Source: an uncultured Sphingopyxis sp. (GTDB lineage: Bacteria; Pseudomonadota; Alphaproteobacteria; Sphingomonadales; Sphingomonadaceae). From it: a DNA stretch of 64,000 nucleotides. Where the stretch lies: contig NZ_LT598653.1 in assembly GCF_900078365.1 (NCBI RefSeq), positions 930,001 to 994,000 on the forward strand, given 5' to 3'. The stretch's first letter is position 1, and each line of letters begins with the position of its first letter. A program made the position numbers and the translations under genes. Positions 23,870 through 32,798 of this stretch are shown one piece after another. Below the pieces are notes generated by a model, which was not told the origin of the DNA, did not search any database, and saw only the letters and a list, made by a program, of their open reading frames with translations.

Positions 23870-26443
23870 ATGATTTTGCGCAACATTTTGTTGGGCGGCA
23901 CGATGCTATGCGCCGCCGCCACCCCCGCCATCGCCTTCGCTCAGGACGCCGCCCCCGCCGATGACACGGCGGTCGCGACCGACGACACCGATTACGGCAA
24001 CGACATCATCGTCACCGCGACGGGGCGTGCGCAGCGTTCGCAGGACATTCCGATCGCGGTTAATGTTGTCGGCGGCGAGCAGCTCGAAAATTCGGGGATC
24101 AGCGACATTCGCGGCCTTCGCCAGATCGCGCCGAGCTTCCAGGCCACGACCGGCCAGTCGTCGGCAACCGGCGTGGTGCTTCGCATCCGCGGCATCGGCA
24201 CGGCGGGCGACAACCCCGGTTTCGAGCCGTCGGTCGGCGTGTTCGTCGACGGCGTTTTCCGCGCGCGGGCGGGCCTTGCCCTTGCCGACCTGCCGCCGAT
24301 CGACCGCGTTGAGGTGCTGCGCGGACCGCAGGGCACCTTGTTCGGCCGCAACACGTCGGCGGGCGCGCTCAACATCGTGACGCAAAAGCCAAGCTTCAAC
24401 CTCGGCGGCTATGCCGAGGCAAGCTATGGCAATCTGGACGAAATCGAGCTGAAGGCCGGCGTGACCGGACCGGTTTCCGAAACGCTCGCCGTGCGCCTCG
24501 ACGGCGGCTACCACAAGCGCGACGGCTATATCAAAGATGTCAACAGCGACCGCCGTTTCAACGATCTCGACCGCTGGTCGGTGCGCGGACAGGCTTTGTT
24601 CGAAAAGGACGACGTGTCGTTCCGCCTGATCGCCGACTATGCCAAGACCAATGAGCAGTGCTGCGGCGCGCTCAACACCAATTCGGGCTTCGCGCAGCCG
24701 GGCACGCCGGCCTTTGCCGCAAGCGCGGTGATTCAGGGGCTGGCCGCGGCCAATGGCCTGACCGGCATCGTGACTCCTTATAGTCCCAAGGATCGCGAGG
24801 TCGCTTATTCGCCCGATCGCGACCTCACCGAAAAGATGCGCGAATGGGGCGTGTCGGGCCAGCTCGACTGGGATCTGGGCGGCGTCGAACTGACCTCGAT
24901 CACCGCCTATCGCGACTGGAAGGCGATCCGCGGCATGGACGTCGACTTCTCCGGCATCGATCGCGCCTACCGCGAAAACATGCCGATCAACATGCGCGAT
25001 TTCACGCAGGAAATCCGCCTCAAAGGGACGGCCTTCGACGATCATGTCGACTGGCTGATCGGCGGTTTCTACCTCAACGAAAAACTGAAATATACCGAAC
25101 GCACCCGCTTCGGGACGCAGGGCGCGCAATATGTCGACGCATTCATCAACGCGCTGACCGATTCGGCGGTGCCCGGACCGACCGGTTTCCAGATTTTCCA
25201 GTCGATCCCCAATTCGCCGCTGGTGGGTCAGGTGCTGCTGGCTTCGAATCCGCAGCTTGCGGCCGCGGCGGCGCAGGCGGGCGTGCTCGATACCTTCCTG
25301 ACGCCGCTGCCCGCGCCGCAGGCGGGGCAGGGCCAGATCGGCGACGCCTACCGCGTCAACACCGAAGCCTTCGCGTTGTTCACGCACAATATCATCGACT
25401 TCAACGACAATGTCTCGCTGACCCTCGGTCTGCGCTACAATCATGAATCGAAGAAACTGAACGCCGACCTGCAGTCGAACCTGCCGGGCTGCGCGACGCT
25501 GCAAAGCGACCGTTACGGCCTCTATCGCCAGGCGCTTCAGGGCTTGCCGTCGGGGCTTGGCGACGCGATCTTCAACCTTGTCTGCAACCCCGTGGTCAAT
25601 CCCGAGTTCAACGGCATCTATCGCGACAAGCGCAGCGAGAGCAAGCTGACGGGGACCGCAAAGCTGTCGGTCAAGCTCGACGATCGCGTGATGGTCTATG
25701 GCGGTTATGACCGCGGCTATAAATCGGGCGGCTATAACCTCGACCGCGGTTCGTTCGACACGGCCTTCCTCGGCGGCAATGGCGCGCAGGCGTCCGACCT
25801 CGAGTTCGGCAACGAGGATGTCGATTCGTTCGAATTCGGCGTGAAGACCGACCTCAGCGCGGCGTTCCAGTTCAACGCCAACGCATTCTACACCGAACTC
25901 AAGGGCTATCAGAACCTGGCGTTCGAGGGGAACAACTTCGTCGTCCAGAATTTCGACAAGGTCGTGGCGAAGGGCGTCGAGCTCGAATCGGTCATCCGCC
26001 CGGCACCGAACCTCAACATCGTGCTCGGCTATTCCTATGTCGATACCGAAGTGAAGGATCCGGTCGCCGGCGACGACAACGGCCTGCCGCTCACCAATTC
26101 GCCCAAGCATGTGGTCACCGGCGCGGTCACCTGGACGCCGCAGTTCAGCAGCAATGTCGGCGGCCTGCTGCATGTCGACTGGCGGATGAACAGCGACGCG
26201 AACACGATGAACGATCCGGTCGCGGTGCCGTTCACGACCAACGACGGCTATACGATCGTCAATGCGCGGGCGGGGCTGAATTTCGGACCCGACCAGAATT
26301 ATGCGGTCGAATTCTACGTCGAAAATCTGTTCAATAAATATTACAATATCACCGCCTTCCCGATCCCCGAACAAAGCGCGAGCTTCGCCGTCTATCCGGC
26401 ACCGCCGCGGCTCTATGGGGTGAAGCTGCGCGCGAAGTTCTGA
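23870..26443 (+). CDS. TonB-dependent receptor
   Basis: 857 residues. Signal peptide MILRNILLGGTMLCAAATPAIAFA, a TonB-box-like DIIVTATG, a plug domain (EQLENSGISDIRGLRQIAPSFQ, VEVLRGPQGTLFGRNTSAGALN) and a long 22-strand barrel ending GVKLRAKF, where the terminal Phe is the barrel assembly signal. It takes up a scarce ligand across the outer membrane using TonB energy. The ligand cannot be read; the plug type is the common sphingomonad class used for siderophores, plant compounds or glycans. The ATG at 23870 has GGAGAGAGGA upstream; an open frame to 23726 is not supported. It stands alone, convergent to another receptor, with a strong terminator after it. Confidence 0.93.
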   Translation: MILRNILLGGTMLCAAATPAIAFAQDAAPADDTAVATDDTDYGNDIIVTATGRAQRSQDIPIAVNVVGGEQLENSGISDIRGLRQIAPSFQATTGQSSATGVVLRIRGIGTAGDNPGFEPSVGVFVDGVFRARAGLALADLPPIDRVEVLRGPQGTLFGRNTSAGALNIVTQKPSFNLGGYAEASYGNLDEIELKAGVTGPVSETLAVRLDGGYHKRDGYIKDVNSDRRFNDLDRWSVRGQALFEKDDVSFRLIADYAKTNEQCCGALNTNSGFAQPGTPAFAASAVIQGLAAANGLTGIVTPYSPKDREVAYSPDRDLTEKMREWGVSGQLDWDLGGVELTSITAYRDWKAIRGMDVDFSGIDRAYRENMPINMRDFTQEIRLKGTAFDDHVDWLIGGFYLNEKLKYTERTRFGTQGAQYVDAFINALTDSAVPGPTGFQIFQSIPNSPLVGQVLLASNPQLAAAAAQAGVLDTFLTPLPAPQAGQGQIGDAYRVNTEAFALFTHNIIDFNDNVSLTLGLRYNHESKKLNADLQSNLPGCATLQSDRYGLYRQALQGLPSGLGDAIFNLVCNPVVNPEFNGIYRDKRSESKLTGTAKLSVKLDDRVMVYGGYDRGYKSGGYNLDRGSFDTAFLGGNGAQASDLEFGNEDVDSFEFGVKTDLSAAFQFNANAFYTELKGYQNLAFEGNNFVVQNFDKVVAKGVELESVIRPAPNLNIVLGYSYVDTEVKDPVAGDDNGLPLTNSPKHVVTGAVTWTPQFSSNVGGLLHVDWRMNSDANTMNDPVAVPFTTNDGYTIVNARAGLNFGPDQNYAVEFYVENLFNKYYNITAFPIPEQSASFAVYPAPPRLYGVKLRAKF

Positions 26444-26468
26444 TCCGACGGCCATCCGCGCGATCGGC

Positions 26469-26517
26469 AAAAAAGGGGCCGGGCCATCGCATGATGGCCC
26501 GGCCCCTTTTCTTTTTT
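26469..26517 (+). terminator. Rho-independent terminator of the plus-strand receptor
   Basis: An 18-base perfect stem (26471-26488 with 26493-26510), loop gcat, is followed by CTTTTTT. The run of A before the stem means it could work on both strands. Confidence 0.9.
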
Positions 26518-26531
26518 GTCGGCGGCCGATC

Positions 26532-26569
26532 AAAAAAGAAACCCCGGCCTCTCGTTCGAGAGGCCGGGG
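26532..26569 (-). terminator. Rho-independent terminator of the minus-strand receptor
   Basis: An 11-base GC stem (ccccggcctct at 26542-26552 with its complement at 26559-26569) is followed, reading the minus strand, by TTTCTTTTTTG. It lies 30 bases after the stop of the minus-strand receptor. Confidence 0.88.
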
Positions 26570-26599
26570 CATTTGTTTGGCGTTACCGCCGGTCGGTCG

Positions 26600-29500
26600 T
26601 CAGAAGCGCACCCCCGCCGCGATGCCGTAGCGGCGCGGTTCGAGGGTGAAGATATTGGTGTAGTTCCCCGACGACTGGTCGGTGATGTAGAGGCCGGTGA
26701 CGCTGTTGGCGTCGAAGATATTCTGGATGAACCCCTTCACATACCATTTGTCGTCGGGCCCGTTCAGCTGCAGCTGGGCGTTGACCTGGGCATAGCCCTT
26801 GATCCGGTTCACATTGCCGTTGAAGATGCTGCCATAGCTTTCGCCGGTATAGGCGAGGTCGAAGCGGGGGACGAGCGTCATGTCGCCGCCGCCCAGCCGC
26901 GCCGTATATTGCACACCCGCGCTAAACTTGTAGTTCGGCGCTTGCGGCAACTGGTTGCCCTTGATGTTCACCGGAACGCCGGCCGAAAGGACTTGAATCC
27001 CATTCGGGTCGAAGAGCAGGGCGGTCGGCGTGGGATCGCCTGTATTCACATCGACCGCTGCTTCCGCCAGGACCGAGCAGATGCCGAAGGCGCCGGTAGA
27101 AGCAATGCCTCCGCCGGCGGGGAAGGCGGTGGTCGGCTGCAGGCCCGCGCCGGTCGCGGCGTTGAGGCCGCCATTGACCGCGTTCACGAAGCCATTGCTG
27201 CCTGCGGCATTGCCCGGCGTACCCGGCGCGACGGCGCAGTTCGCGCCGTTGGACAGGTCTTTGATGATCACCGCATCGGCCCGGCCGCCGCCGAAGTCGC
27301 GCGGGTTGCTCGTGAACTTGTCTTCGGTGACCTTGCTGTGCAGGTAGCTGAAGCCCAGGTTGACGACGACAGCCGGGTCGGGCCGGACGATCGCTTCGGC
27401 TTCGAAGCCGTAGATGTCGGCGCTGACATTGTCGTTGACCGCGGTGCGGGCGACGATCTTGCTGAGCTGCAGGTCCTTATATTTATAATAGAAGGCCGTC
27501 AGATTCAGCTGGAGCGCGCCGTTGCCGAAGGTGTTCTTCGACCCGATTTCGAACGCATCGACCTGTTCGGGCTTGAAGCTTTCGGGCACTTCGAAGATCG
27601 GCTGCAGCGGGGGGTTGATGCCGCCCGATTTATAGCCGCGCGAATAGGAAGCATAGAGCAGATTGTCGTCGGTGATCTTGAAGTCGAGCACCGCGCGGCC
27701 GGTCAGCTTGTTGAACTTCACCGTCCGTTCCTGGACGATCTGATTGCCGGGCGTGCCGGGATCGGCGTCGAACGAGCCCACGAACGGCGAATCGAACGCG
27801 CTGCCCGTTCCGCCATGCGGAGCCAGGAAACTCGCCAGCGTCGAACGCGCCCTGACGCTCTTCCTGTCGTTGTTGTAACGCAGGCCGGCGGTCAGTTTGA
27901 CGCGATCGCTGAACTCGAAATAGGCCTCGCCGAACAGGCCGTATGACCTGATCTTCAGATCGTCGGTATTGTTGCGGAAGAAGGGCGTCGCAAGGAACGA
28001 GGGCGGCAGCGGCGCGGCGATCGTCTGCCCCGGATTGTCCGGGTCGGGCACGCGGTTGGTCGCCGCGGTAAAGGCGCCCAGCACGCCGGTCAGATAATCG
28101 ATCGGAAAGGCGTTCACATAATAGCTGTTCTCGGTCAGGTGATAATCCGCATAGATGCCGCCGACGAGGAAGTTGAACGGCCCGTCGAGGTCGCTCGACA
28201 AGATGCCTTCGACCGACCAGCTGCTGTTATACTGGTTCGACCGGTCGAACTGCAGCGACTGGTCGCTACAGATCTTATTGCCGCCAAAGCTGCCATAGCC
28301 GCTTTCCTCGGCAAGCGACGTGCAGAGCTGACCATCCGGTCCGTCGGGAATGATCGCCGCGGCTACCGGCCCGAAATAGGTATTCGACAGGATCGGATTG
28401 CCGCCGGCATCCACTCCCAGCGGAATGGGATTTGCCGCGAAGAAGGCGAGCGTGTTGAGGCCGGTCGCATAGAGCGACCGGTCGCCGACATTGCTGTTAT
28501 AGTCCTGCGACGCGTCGAGCTTGACCTTCTGATACTGGCCCGAAACCTGGAGCGAAACCGGACCGAAATTATGCTCGATCTGACCTTGCAGCGTCAGTTC
28601 GCTGGTGAAATAGCTCGGCGTATAGGCCGTGTTCACCGTCCGCGGATCGGACGGGATCGACGTATTGGCATAGACGTCGGGGCCATAGACGCTGCCAAGC
28701 GCGAATCCCTGCGGAATGCCGCGAATGGCGAGGAATTCGCGCGAGGTCAGGGCTGCGGTGAAAGTCGCGTTGCCGTTGAAGGGTTCGTTGTCGAGACGGC
28801 CGTTCAGACAGCCGAGGATGCCGGTCGGGTCGCGCTGGCACAGCTGTTTCTGAATGCGCGTGCGCTTGTCCTTTTCGCGGAAATAGGACGCCATCAAGTC
28901 GATCGTCGTGTCCGGCGTCGGCTCCCAGCGCAGCGAGCCGCGGACCGAATAAAGATCGCGGTCGTCGATGCGCGTGTCGAGAAACTCGTTCTTCGTATAG
29001 CCGTCGCGGTTGAGGTAGATGCCCGCAACGCGGATGCCCGCGGAGTCGCCAAGGGGGATGTTGACCATCGCCTTGCCCTTGATCGAATCATAATTGCCAT
29101 ATTCGGCCTCGGCGGCGGCTTCGAACCGGCCAAGTTTCGGCTTGGCGGTGATCACATTGACCACGCCCGAGGTCGCATTGCGGCCGAACAAAGTGCCCTG
29201 CGGCCCGCGCAGCACTTCGACGCGTTCGAGGTCGAAGAATTCGGTTTCGAACAGGCGGGTCGAAAACAGCGGGTCGCCGTTCAGGTGAATCGCGGTCGCG
29301 CTGTCGCAGGTCGTGCCGACGCAAAGGTCGCCGATGCCGCGGATCGTGAAGCTCGCGCCGGTGAAGTTGGTCTTGGTGAAGGTGACGTTGGGCAGGGTCA
29401 GTTGAAGATCCGACGGGGTCTTGATCTGCTGCGCTTCCAATGCCTCGGTCGAAAAGGCGCTGACCGCGATCGGCACGTCCTGCAGCCGTTCCGACTGGCG

Positions 29501-29629
29501 CTGCGCCGTGACGACGATTTCGCCGCCGAAAGCATCGCGTTCGACTTCATCCGCCGCGTCCTGCGCATATGCCGGCGTCGCCACCGTCATCGCGAGGATC
29601 GAGGTTCCGATCAGTGCCTTGAACTTCAT
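26600..29629 (-). CDS. TonB-dependent receptor (large)
   Basis: 1009 residues. Signal peptide MKFKALIGTSILAMTVATPAYA, TonB box EIVVTAQR, plug domain (QIKTPSDLQLTLPNVTF, ERVEVLRGPQGTLFGRNATSG) and a long barrel ending RRYGIAAGVRF. It is longer than the other receptor because of extended extracellular loops, one of which holds spaced Cys residues (GDLCVGTTCDS near 100). The ligand is unknown. It ends at a strong terminator. The upstream region (29630-30068) holds a palindrome, TTGACG-AAAG-CGTCAA, that could be its operator. Confidence 0.92.
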   Translation of the reverse strand: MKFKALIGTSILAMTVATPAYAQDAADEVERDAFGGEIVVTAQRQSERLQDVPIAVSAFSTEALEAQQIKTPSDLQLTLPNVTFTKTNFTGASFTIRGIGDLCVGTTCDSATAIHLNGDPLFSTRLFETEFFDLERVEVLRGPQGTLFGRNATSGVVNVITAKPKLGRFEAAAEAEYGNYDSIKGKAMVNIPLGDSAGIRVAGIYLNRDGYTKNEFLDTRIDDRDLYSVRGSLRWEPTPDTTIDLMASYFREKDKRTRIQKQLCQRDPTGILGCLNGRLDNEPFNGNATFTAALTSREFLAIRGIPQGFALGSVYGPDVYANTSIPSDPRTVNTAYTPSYFTSELTLQGQIEHNFGPVSLQVSGQYQKVKLDASQDYNSNVGDRSLYATGLNTLAFFAANPIPLGVDAGGNPILSNTYFGPVAAAIIPDGPDGQLCTSLAEESGYGSFGGNKICSDQSLQFDRSNQYNSSWSVEGILSSDLDGPFNFLVGGIYADYHLTENSYYVNAFPIDYLTGVLGAFTAATNRVPDPDNPGQTIAAPLPPSFLATPFFRNNTDDLKIRSYGLFGEAYFEFSDRVKLTAGLRYNNDRKSVRARSTLASFLAPHGGTGSAFDSPFVGSFDADPGTPGNQIVQERTVKFNKLTGRAVLDFKITDDNLLYASYSRGYKSGGINPPLQPIFEVPESFKPEQVDAFEIGSKNTFGNGALQLNLTAFYYKYKDLQLSKIVARTAVNDNVSADIYGFEAEAIVRPDPAVVVNLGFSYLHSKVTEDKFTSNPRDFGGGRADAVIIKDLSNGANCAVAPGTPGNAAGSNGFVNAVNGGLNAATGAGLQPTTAFPAGGGIASTGAFGICSVLAEAAVDVNTGDPTPTALLFDPNGIQVLSAGVPVNIKGNQLPQAPNYKFSAGVQYTARLGGGDMTLVPRFDLAYTGESYGSIFNGNVNRIKGYAQVNAQLQLNGPDDKWYVKGFIQNIFDANSVTGLYITDQSSGNYTNIFTLEPRRYGIAAGVRF

Positions 29630-29704
29630 CTAAACAGCCTCCCTTTTTCAACCCCGCGCAGTGCGGGGCCGCCCAACTTTCAGATTGTGGTAAGAGGAGG
29701 GGAT

Positions 29705-29881
29705 ATGACCGGGCGTGGCAAAGGGCGCCGGGCCGGAACGGCCAGCCACCCATCTGTATCCCACTCGCCAGCTGTGCTGGTCATCGTCCTCTCCCGCCGG
29801 CGTCGGGGAACACGCACGGCCTCTCCGGAATACGACCCGCTTGAGCGAGTTCTGTATGGCAAGGAAGGTGCGCCGAGTTGA
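29705..29881 (+). CDS. Possible small ORF, 58 residues, unknown
   Basis: ATG preceded by AGGAGGGG (29695-29702), a strong but close Shine-Dalgarno sequence. The product is Arg- and Ser-rich (MTGRGKGRRAG...) with a short hydrophobic stretch AVLVIVL. No family is recognised. It may be chance, since the region is the divergent leader of the receptor gene. Confidence 0.25.
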   Translation: MTGRGKGRRAGTASHPSVSHSPAVLVIVLSRRRRGTRTASPEYDPLERVLYGKEGAPS

Positions 29882-29893
29882 CGAAAGCGTCAA
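29878..29893. promoter_or_regulatory. Palindrome TTGACG-AAAG-CGTCAA
   Basis: Six-base inverted arms separated by 4 bases, about 250 bases upstream of the minus-strand receptor and 176 bases upstream of folE. It could be a repressor site or a -35-like element on both strands. No regulator is encoded nearby. Confidence 0.3.
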
Positions 29894-30068
29894 GTCACTT
29901 GTTAAGCCCAAAAAAGGACGCGAAACCGCGCCTCTCGGGAAAGAGAAAAAGTCAAGATTCCGCAACGTAAAGTTGACGAGGGAGGACAATTTCTTTTCGC
30001 CCGGCCCTTGCTTATCGGTACCGGGACGTCGAAATGTGCGACATGATGGCAACAGTGAAAGCGAGGCG

Positions 30069-30668
30069 ATGAGCGACAAAGTCGAGTTGGGGCCGGATGG
30101 CAAGGTGGTGGTGCCCGACCATGTCGCGGCTGCCGTCCGCACGCTCATCGAGTGGGCGGGCGACGATCCGGCGCGCGAGGGCCTGCTCGACACGCCGCGC
30201 CGCGTCGCGCGCGCGTGGAAGGAATATTGTCAGGGCTATGGGGAGGACCCCTCGGTCCACCTCTCGCGTACCTTCGAGGAAGTCGGCGGCTATGACGAGA
30301 TCGTGCTGCTGCGCGACATCCCGTTCCAGTCGCATTGCGAACATCATATGGCACCGATCATCGGCAAGGCGGCGATCGCCTATCTGCCGCGCGACCGCGT
30401 CGTCGGCATTTCCAAGCTTGCGCGCGTACTCAATGGTTATGCGCGGCGGCTGCAGGTGCAGGAACGGCTGACCGCGGAAGTCGCGCGCTGTATCTGGGAC
30501 AATCTGCACCCGCACGGCGTCGCGGTGGTGATCGACGCGCAGCATGGCTGCATGACCGGGCGCGGCGTGCGCACGCCGGGCGTCGGCATGGTGACGAGCC
30601 GCCTGCTCGGCTGCTTCCTCGACGACGAACGCAGCCGCAAGGAAGTGCTGAGCCTGATGGGCTATTGA
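30069..30668 (+). CDS. folE: GTP cyclohydrolase I
   Basis: 199 residues, type I enzyme. Zinc and catalytic residues are C90 and H93 in FQSHCEHHMAPI and C161 in DAQHGCMTGRGV. GYGEDPSVHL and the terminal SRKEVLSLM also fit. It converts GTP to dihydroneopterin triphosphate, the first step of folate synthesis. The ATG at 30069 with AGCGAGG just upstream gives the usual length; the frame stays open upstream through a Lys-rich stretch from 29859, probably not translated. It stands alone, followed by a palindromic repeat. Confidence 0.96.
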   Translation: MSDKVELGPDGKVVVPDHVAAAVRTLIEWAGDDPAREGLLDTPRRVARAWKEYCQGYGEDPSVHLSRTFEEVGGYDEIVLLRDIPFQSHCEHHMAPIIGKAAIAYLPRDRVVGISKLARVLNGYARRLQVQERLTAEVARCIWDNLHPHGVAVVIDAQHGCMTGRGVRTPGVGMVTSRLLGCFLDDERSRKEVLSLMGY

Positions 30669-30673
30669 AAATC

Positions 30674-30750
30674 GTCGTCCCCGCGGAGGCGGGGACCGCG
30701 GTCGGTCTTGCGCTACCTTTCCAACGGCCCCCGCCTGCGCGGGGGTGACG
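30674..30750. repeat. Palindromic intergenic repeat, family B
   Basis: Two hairpins, gtccccgcggaggcggggac and cccccgcctgcgcggggg, lie between folE and the convergent dioxygenase gene. They fill the whole gap and may terminate both transcripts. Confidence 0.7.
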
Positions 30751-30755
30751 AACCG

Positions 30756-31412
30756 TTAGCGCCGCCACATCCTGAGCAGCTGATACTGAACGGCCTGAAG
30801 CCGCGTGAAATTCGCGGGTTCCATCTTGGCTCCTTCCAGCGCCGCCACCTCGTTGAGTTCGTACATCAGGCCGCGGTGCTGGACGTCGGGGATCAGGCTC
30901 TGGATGAAGGTGATCGCGACGAGGCGTTCGCCGCGCGTCACCGGCTCGACCTCGTGCAGCGTGTGCGAGGGATAGACGACCGCGATCCCCGGTGCTTCCT
31001 TGAAGCGCAGGTCGGCGCTGCCCAGCTGCACATGCAGCGCGCCGCCGTCGTAATCGGCGGGATCGTTCAGAAAGACGGTGCAACTGACGTCGGTGCGCAG
31101 CTGGCCGTCGGGCAGCGGAATATAGGCCGCGTCGGGGTGTAGGCCGTAATTCATTCCCGGCGTGTATCGCGTCAGCAGCGGCGGCGCGATGCGCGCCGGA
31201 AAGGAGAATTCCATGAAATCGGCATTCTGCACCATCGCATCGAGCAATATTTTCGACGAGCGTTCATAAGCGCCCGCGTCGTGAAGCTGCAGATTGTTCT
31301 TCACCTTCGAATGCGGGTTGCTGATCTTGCCGTCGACGAACTTTCCGCCGGCGGCGATCTCGCGCAGCACGCGGACCGCATTGTCGTCGAGCAACTGGAC
31401 TAGCTTGAACAT
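30756..31412 (-). CDS. PKHD-type Fe(II)/2-oxoglutarate dioxygenase (PiuC-like)
   Basis: 218 residues. Iron ligands H92 and D94 (GLHPDAAY) and H153 (LHEV), with R163 (TRGER) for 2-oxoglutarate, follow the PiuC/PKHD hydroxylase layout. The N-terminal KISNPHSKVKNNLQL and the C-terminal LMYELNEVAAL also match. Such proteins often sit near TonB-dependent receptors and are iron-regulated in pseudomonads. The start overlaps the 3' end of the sulfotransferase-like gene by 13 bases, so the two form an operon. Its substrate is unknown. Confidence 0.9.
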   Translation of the reverse strand: MFKLVQLLDDNAVRVLREIAAGGKFVDGKISNPHSKVKNNLQLHDAGAYERSSKILLDAMVQNADFMEFSFPARIAPPLLTRYTPGMNYGLHPDAAYIPLPDGQLRTDVSCTVFLNDPADYDGGALHVQLGSADLRFKEAPGIAVVYPSHTLHEVEPVTRGERLVAITFIQSLIPDVQHRGLMYELNEVAALEGAKMEPANFTRLQAVQYQLLRMWRR

Positions 31413-32458
31413 CGGACTTCCTGGTCGCCGTGGATCGGCAGGTCGCCAAGGCTTTTATAGCGCGCGGCGATCGCTTCAACCCATGCGATCGCTTCGGCGA
31501 TCGCGGGCGCGTGATCGGCCGCCGCCTGCGCCTGCAATTCGCGGCGCAGATCGGGGCTATAGCCATGCTCGGGCGCCTTGGAATATTGCCGCATGATCGG
31601 CCCGGCGAGCGCGGCGTGGATGCGGGCTCCGTCGACGGGCAAGCCGAAATGCGTCGCTTGCGCCGCGAGTGCGGCGGCGGGATCTGCCAGCATCGCCTCG
31701 AAATCGACCCACAGATAGCGCGGATCGCCCGGTGGGAGCGCGCGCTGGGCGCTCGCCATTTCGCAAAGCCAGCTCATCGCGACGCGCGTGACCGGCGGCA
31801 GTTGCCACAGCGCGTGGGGGAAATCGGGAAGTAGCCTCGCGAGCCGCGCCATGCGTGCGGAGGCCTGTGTTTGCGTTTCGGCCATCGACGCCTCGCCCGC
31901 GAGGATCGTTTCGATATAGCGGGGCAGGGGGACGGTGAGGAACAGCGCGCGGCCATCCGGACCCGTCAGATCGTCGGCGATGGCGGTAATCACGCTCGAC
32001 GCCTTGACCATCGCGCGCTGGCCGGGGGCGAAGCCGCGACCAAGCCAGCCGACCGCCTGCGCGAGGCGGGCGCGGTAAAGTTCGGGCGACCAGAGCGATT
32101 CCGGTCGCTCGATCCGCTCGGCGACCTGCGCGAGCGTGCGCAGCAGCATCGGTTCGCGCAGCGGCAACACGCCGGTCACCTCGGCGAGCAGGCGCGATAC
32201 CAGCGTCGATCCGACATGGCCGATGTGGAAGATGAAATCGGGCCGCGGCGCCGCGGGGCCGAGGTCGGGCAGGGCGGTCCACCCCGTCCATTCGCGCCCG
32301 ATCCGATTGGTGAGCAGCCGCTGATCGAGAAAGCTCGCCGCGCGATAATCGGCCTCGCCCAGCAGCGCGACCAGTATCCGGTCGTTCGCGAGGTCGGCCA
32401 TATGCGGCAACAGGCTCGCATCGGCGGCAAAGCGGGACTGGAAGCGATCGTCGGCCAT
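31400..32458 (-). CDS. Sulfotransferase-like P-loop protein, unknown
   Basis: 352 residues. The strand-loop FIFHIGHVGSTLVSRLL (75-91) resembles the 5'-phosphosulfate loop of sulfotransferases, and REPMLLR plus YLWVDFEAMLADP fit the rest of that fold. A full set of sulfotransferase motifs is not evident, so activity is uncertain. It begins MADDRFQSRF, and the downstream dioxygenase overlaps its end, suggesting that both act on one metabolite or protein. Homologues of this pair are seen near receptors in sphingomonads, as far as I recall. Confidence 0.6.
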   Translation of the reverse strand: MADDRFQSRFAADASLLPHMADLANDRILVALLGEADYRAASFLDQRLLTNRIGREWTGWTALPDLGPAAPRPDFIFHIGHVGSTLVSRLLAEVTGVLPLREPMLLRTLAQVAERIERPESLWSPELYRARLAQAVGWLGRGFAPGQRAMVKASSVITAIADDLTGPDGRALFLTVPLPRYIETILAGEASMAETQTQASARMARLARLLPDFPHALWQLPPVTRVAMSWLCEMASAQRALPPGDPRYLWVDFEAMLADPAAALAAQATHFGLPVDGARIHAALAGPIMRQYSKAPEHGYSPDLRRELQAQAAADHAPAIAEAIAWVEAIAARYKSLGDLPIHGDQEVRCSS

Positions 32459-32513
32459 CGCTTGCCGCCATAGGAGGGGCGGGGCGAGTTGACCAGACAG
32501 GAAGGGCCCGTAG

Positions 32514-32684
32514 CGAACGTCGGTTTTGGGGTGGAGGGCGGACGTTGTGGGGTTGCACTGTTTTCCCCTCCCGCTTGCGGGAGGGGCAGCGAGACTTACG
32601 AACTTTGTTCGTTAGTCGCAGCGGGGTGGGCCATTGCACCGCCGCTGCCCACCCCCAGCCCCTCCCGCAAGCGGGAGGGGAGAA
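32514..32684. repeat. Composite palindromic repeat, family D, in the gap 32459-32798
   Basis: The 340-base gap between the convergent-side sulfotransferase-like start and rplI holds an aacgtc-ggttttggggtgg-ggacgtt box (32514-32549), then cccctcccgcttgcgggagggg (from 32574) and its mirror (32659-32680). The layout equals that at 18931-19098. The rest of the gap is the rplI terminator. Confidence 0.75.
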
Positions 32685-32735
32685 GAACGGCAGCCTCCGG
32701 CCGAAACCCAGCATCCTCCACCAAGCTTCGCACAA

Positions 32736-32779
32736 AAGAAAAAGGCCGCGCTTCCATCCGGAAACGCGGCCTTTTCAAA
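32736..32779 (-). terminator. Rho-independent terminator of the rpsF-rpsR-rplI operon
   Basis: The hairpin aaggccgcg...cgcggcctt (32742-32773), with an inner tcc/gga extension, is followed on the minus strand by TTTTTCTTTTG. It lies about 20 bases after the rplI stop. Confidence 0.88.
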
Positions 32780-32798
32780 AGGCTTTCGCTGAAGAAGC

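Larger units (their letters stand above)
29630..30068. other. 439-base gap between a receptor and folE
   Basis: The divergent promoter region for the minus-strand receptor and folE. It holds a hairpin (ccccgc-gcagt-gcgggg, 29652-29668) in the receptor's leader, a palindrome TTGACG-AAAG-CGTCAA at 29878-29893, and two open frames of doubtful status: a 58-codon one from 29705 behind AGGAGGGG, and a Lys-rich stretch from 29859 in frame with folE. Neither has a recognisable domain. The base composition from 29880 to 30000 is more AT-rich than nearby genes, as expected for promoters. Confidence 0.5.

Noticed and set aside
23906..26572. 888-codon minus-strand frame opposite the first receptor
   Set aside because: Shadow of codon bias; the plus-strand receptor has a signal peptide, plug and barrel.
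26516..27946. 476-codon plus-strand frame opposite the second receptor
   Set aside because: Antisense shadow that also reads through the terminators.
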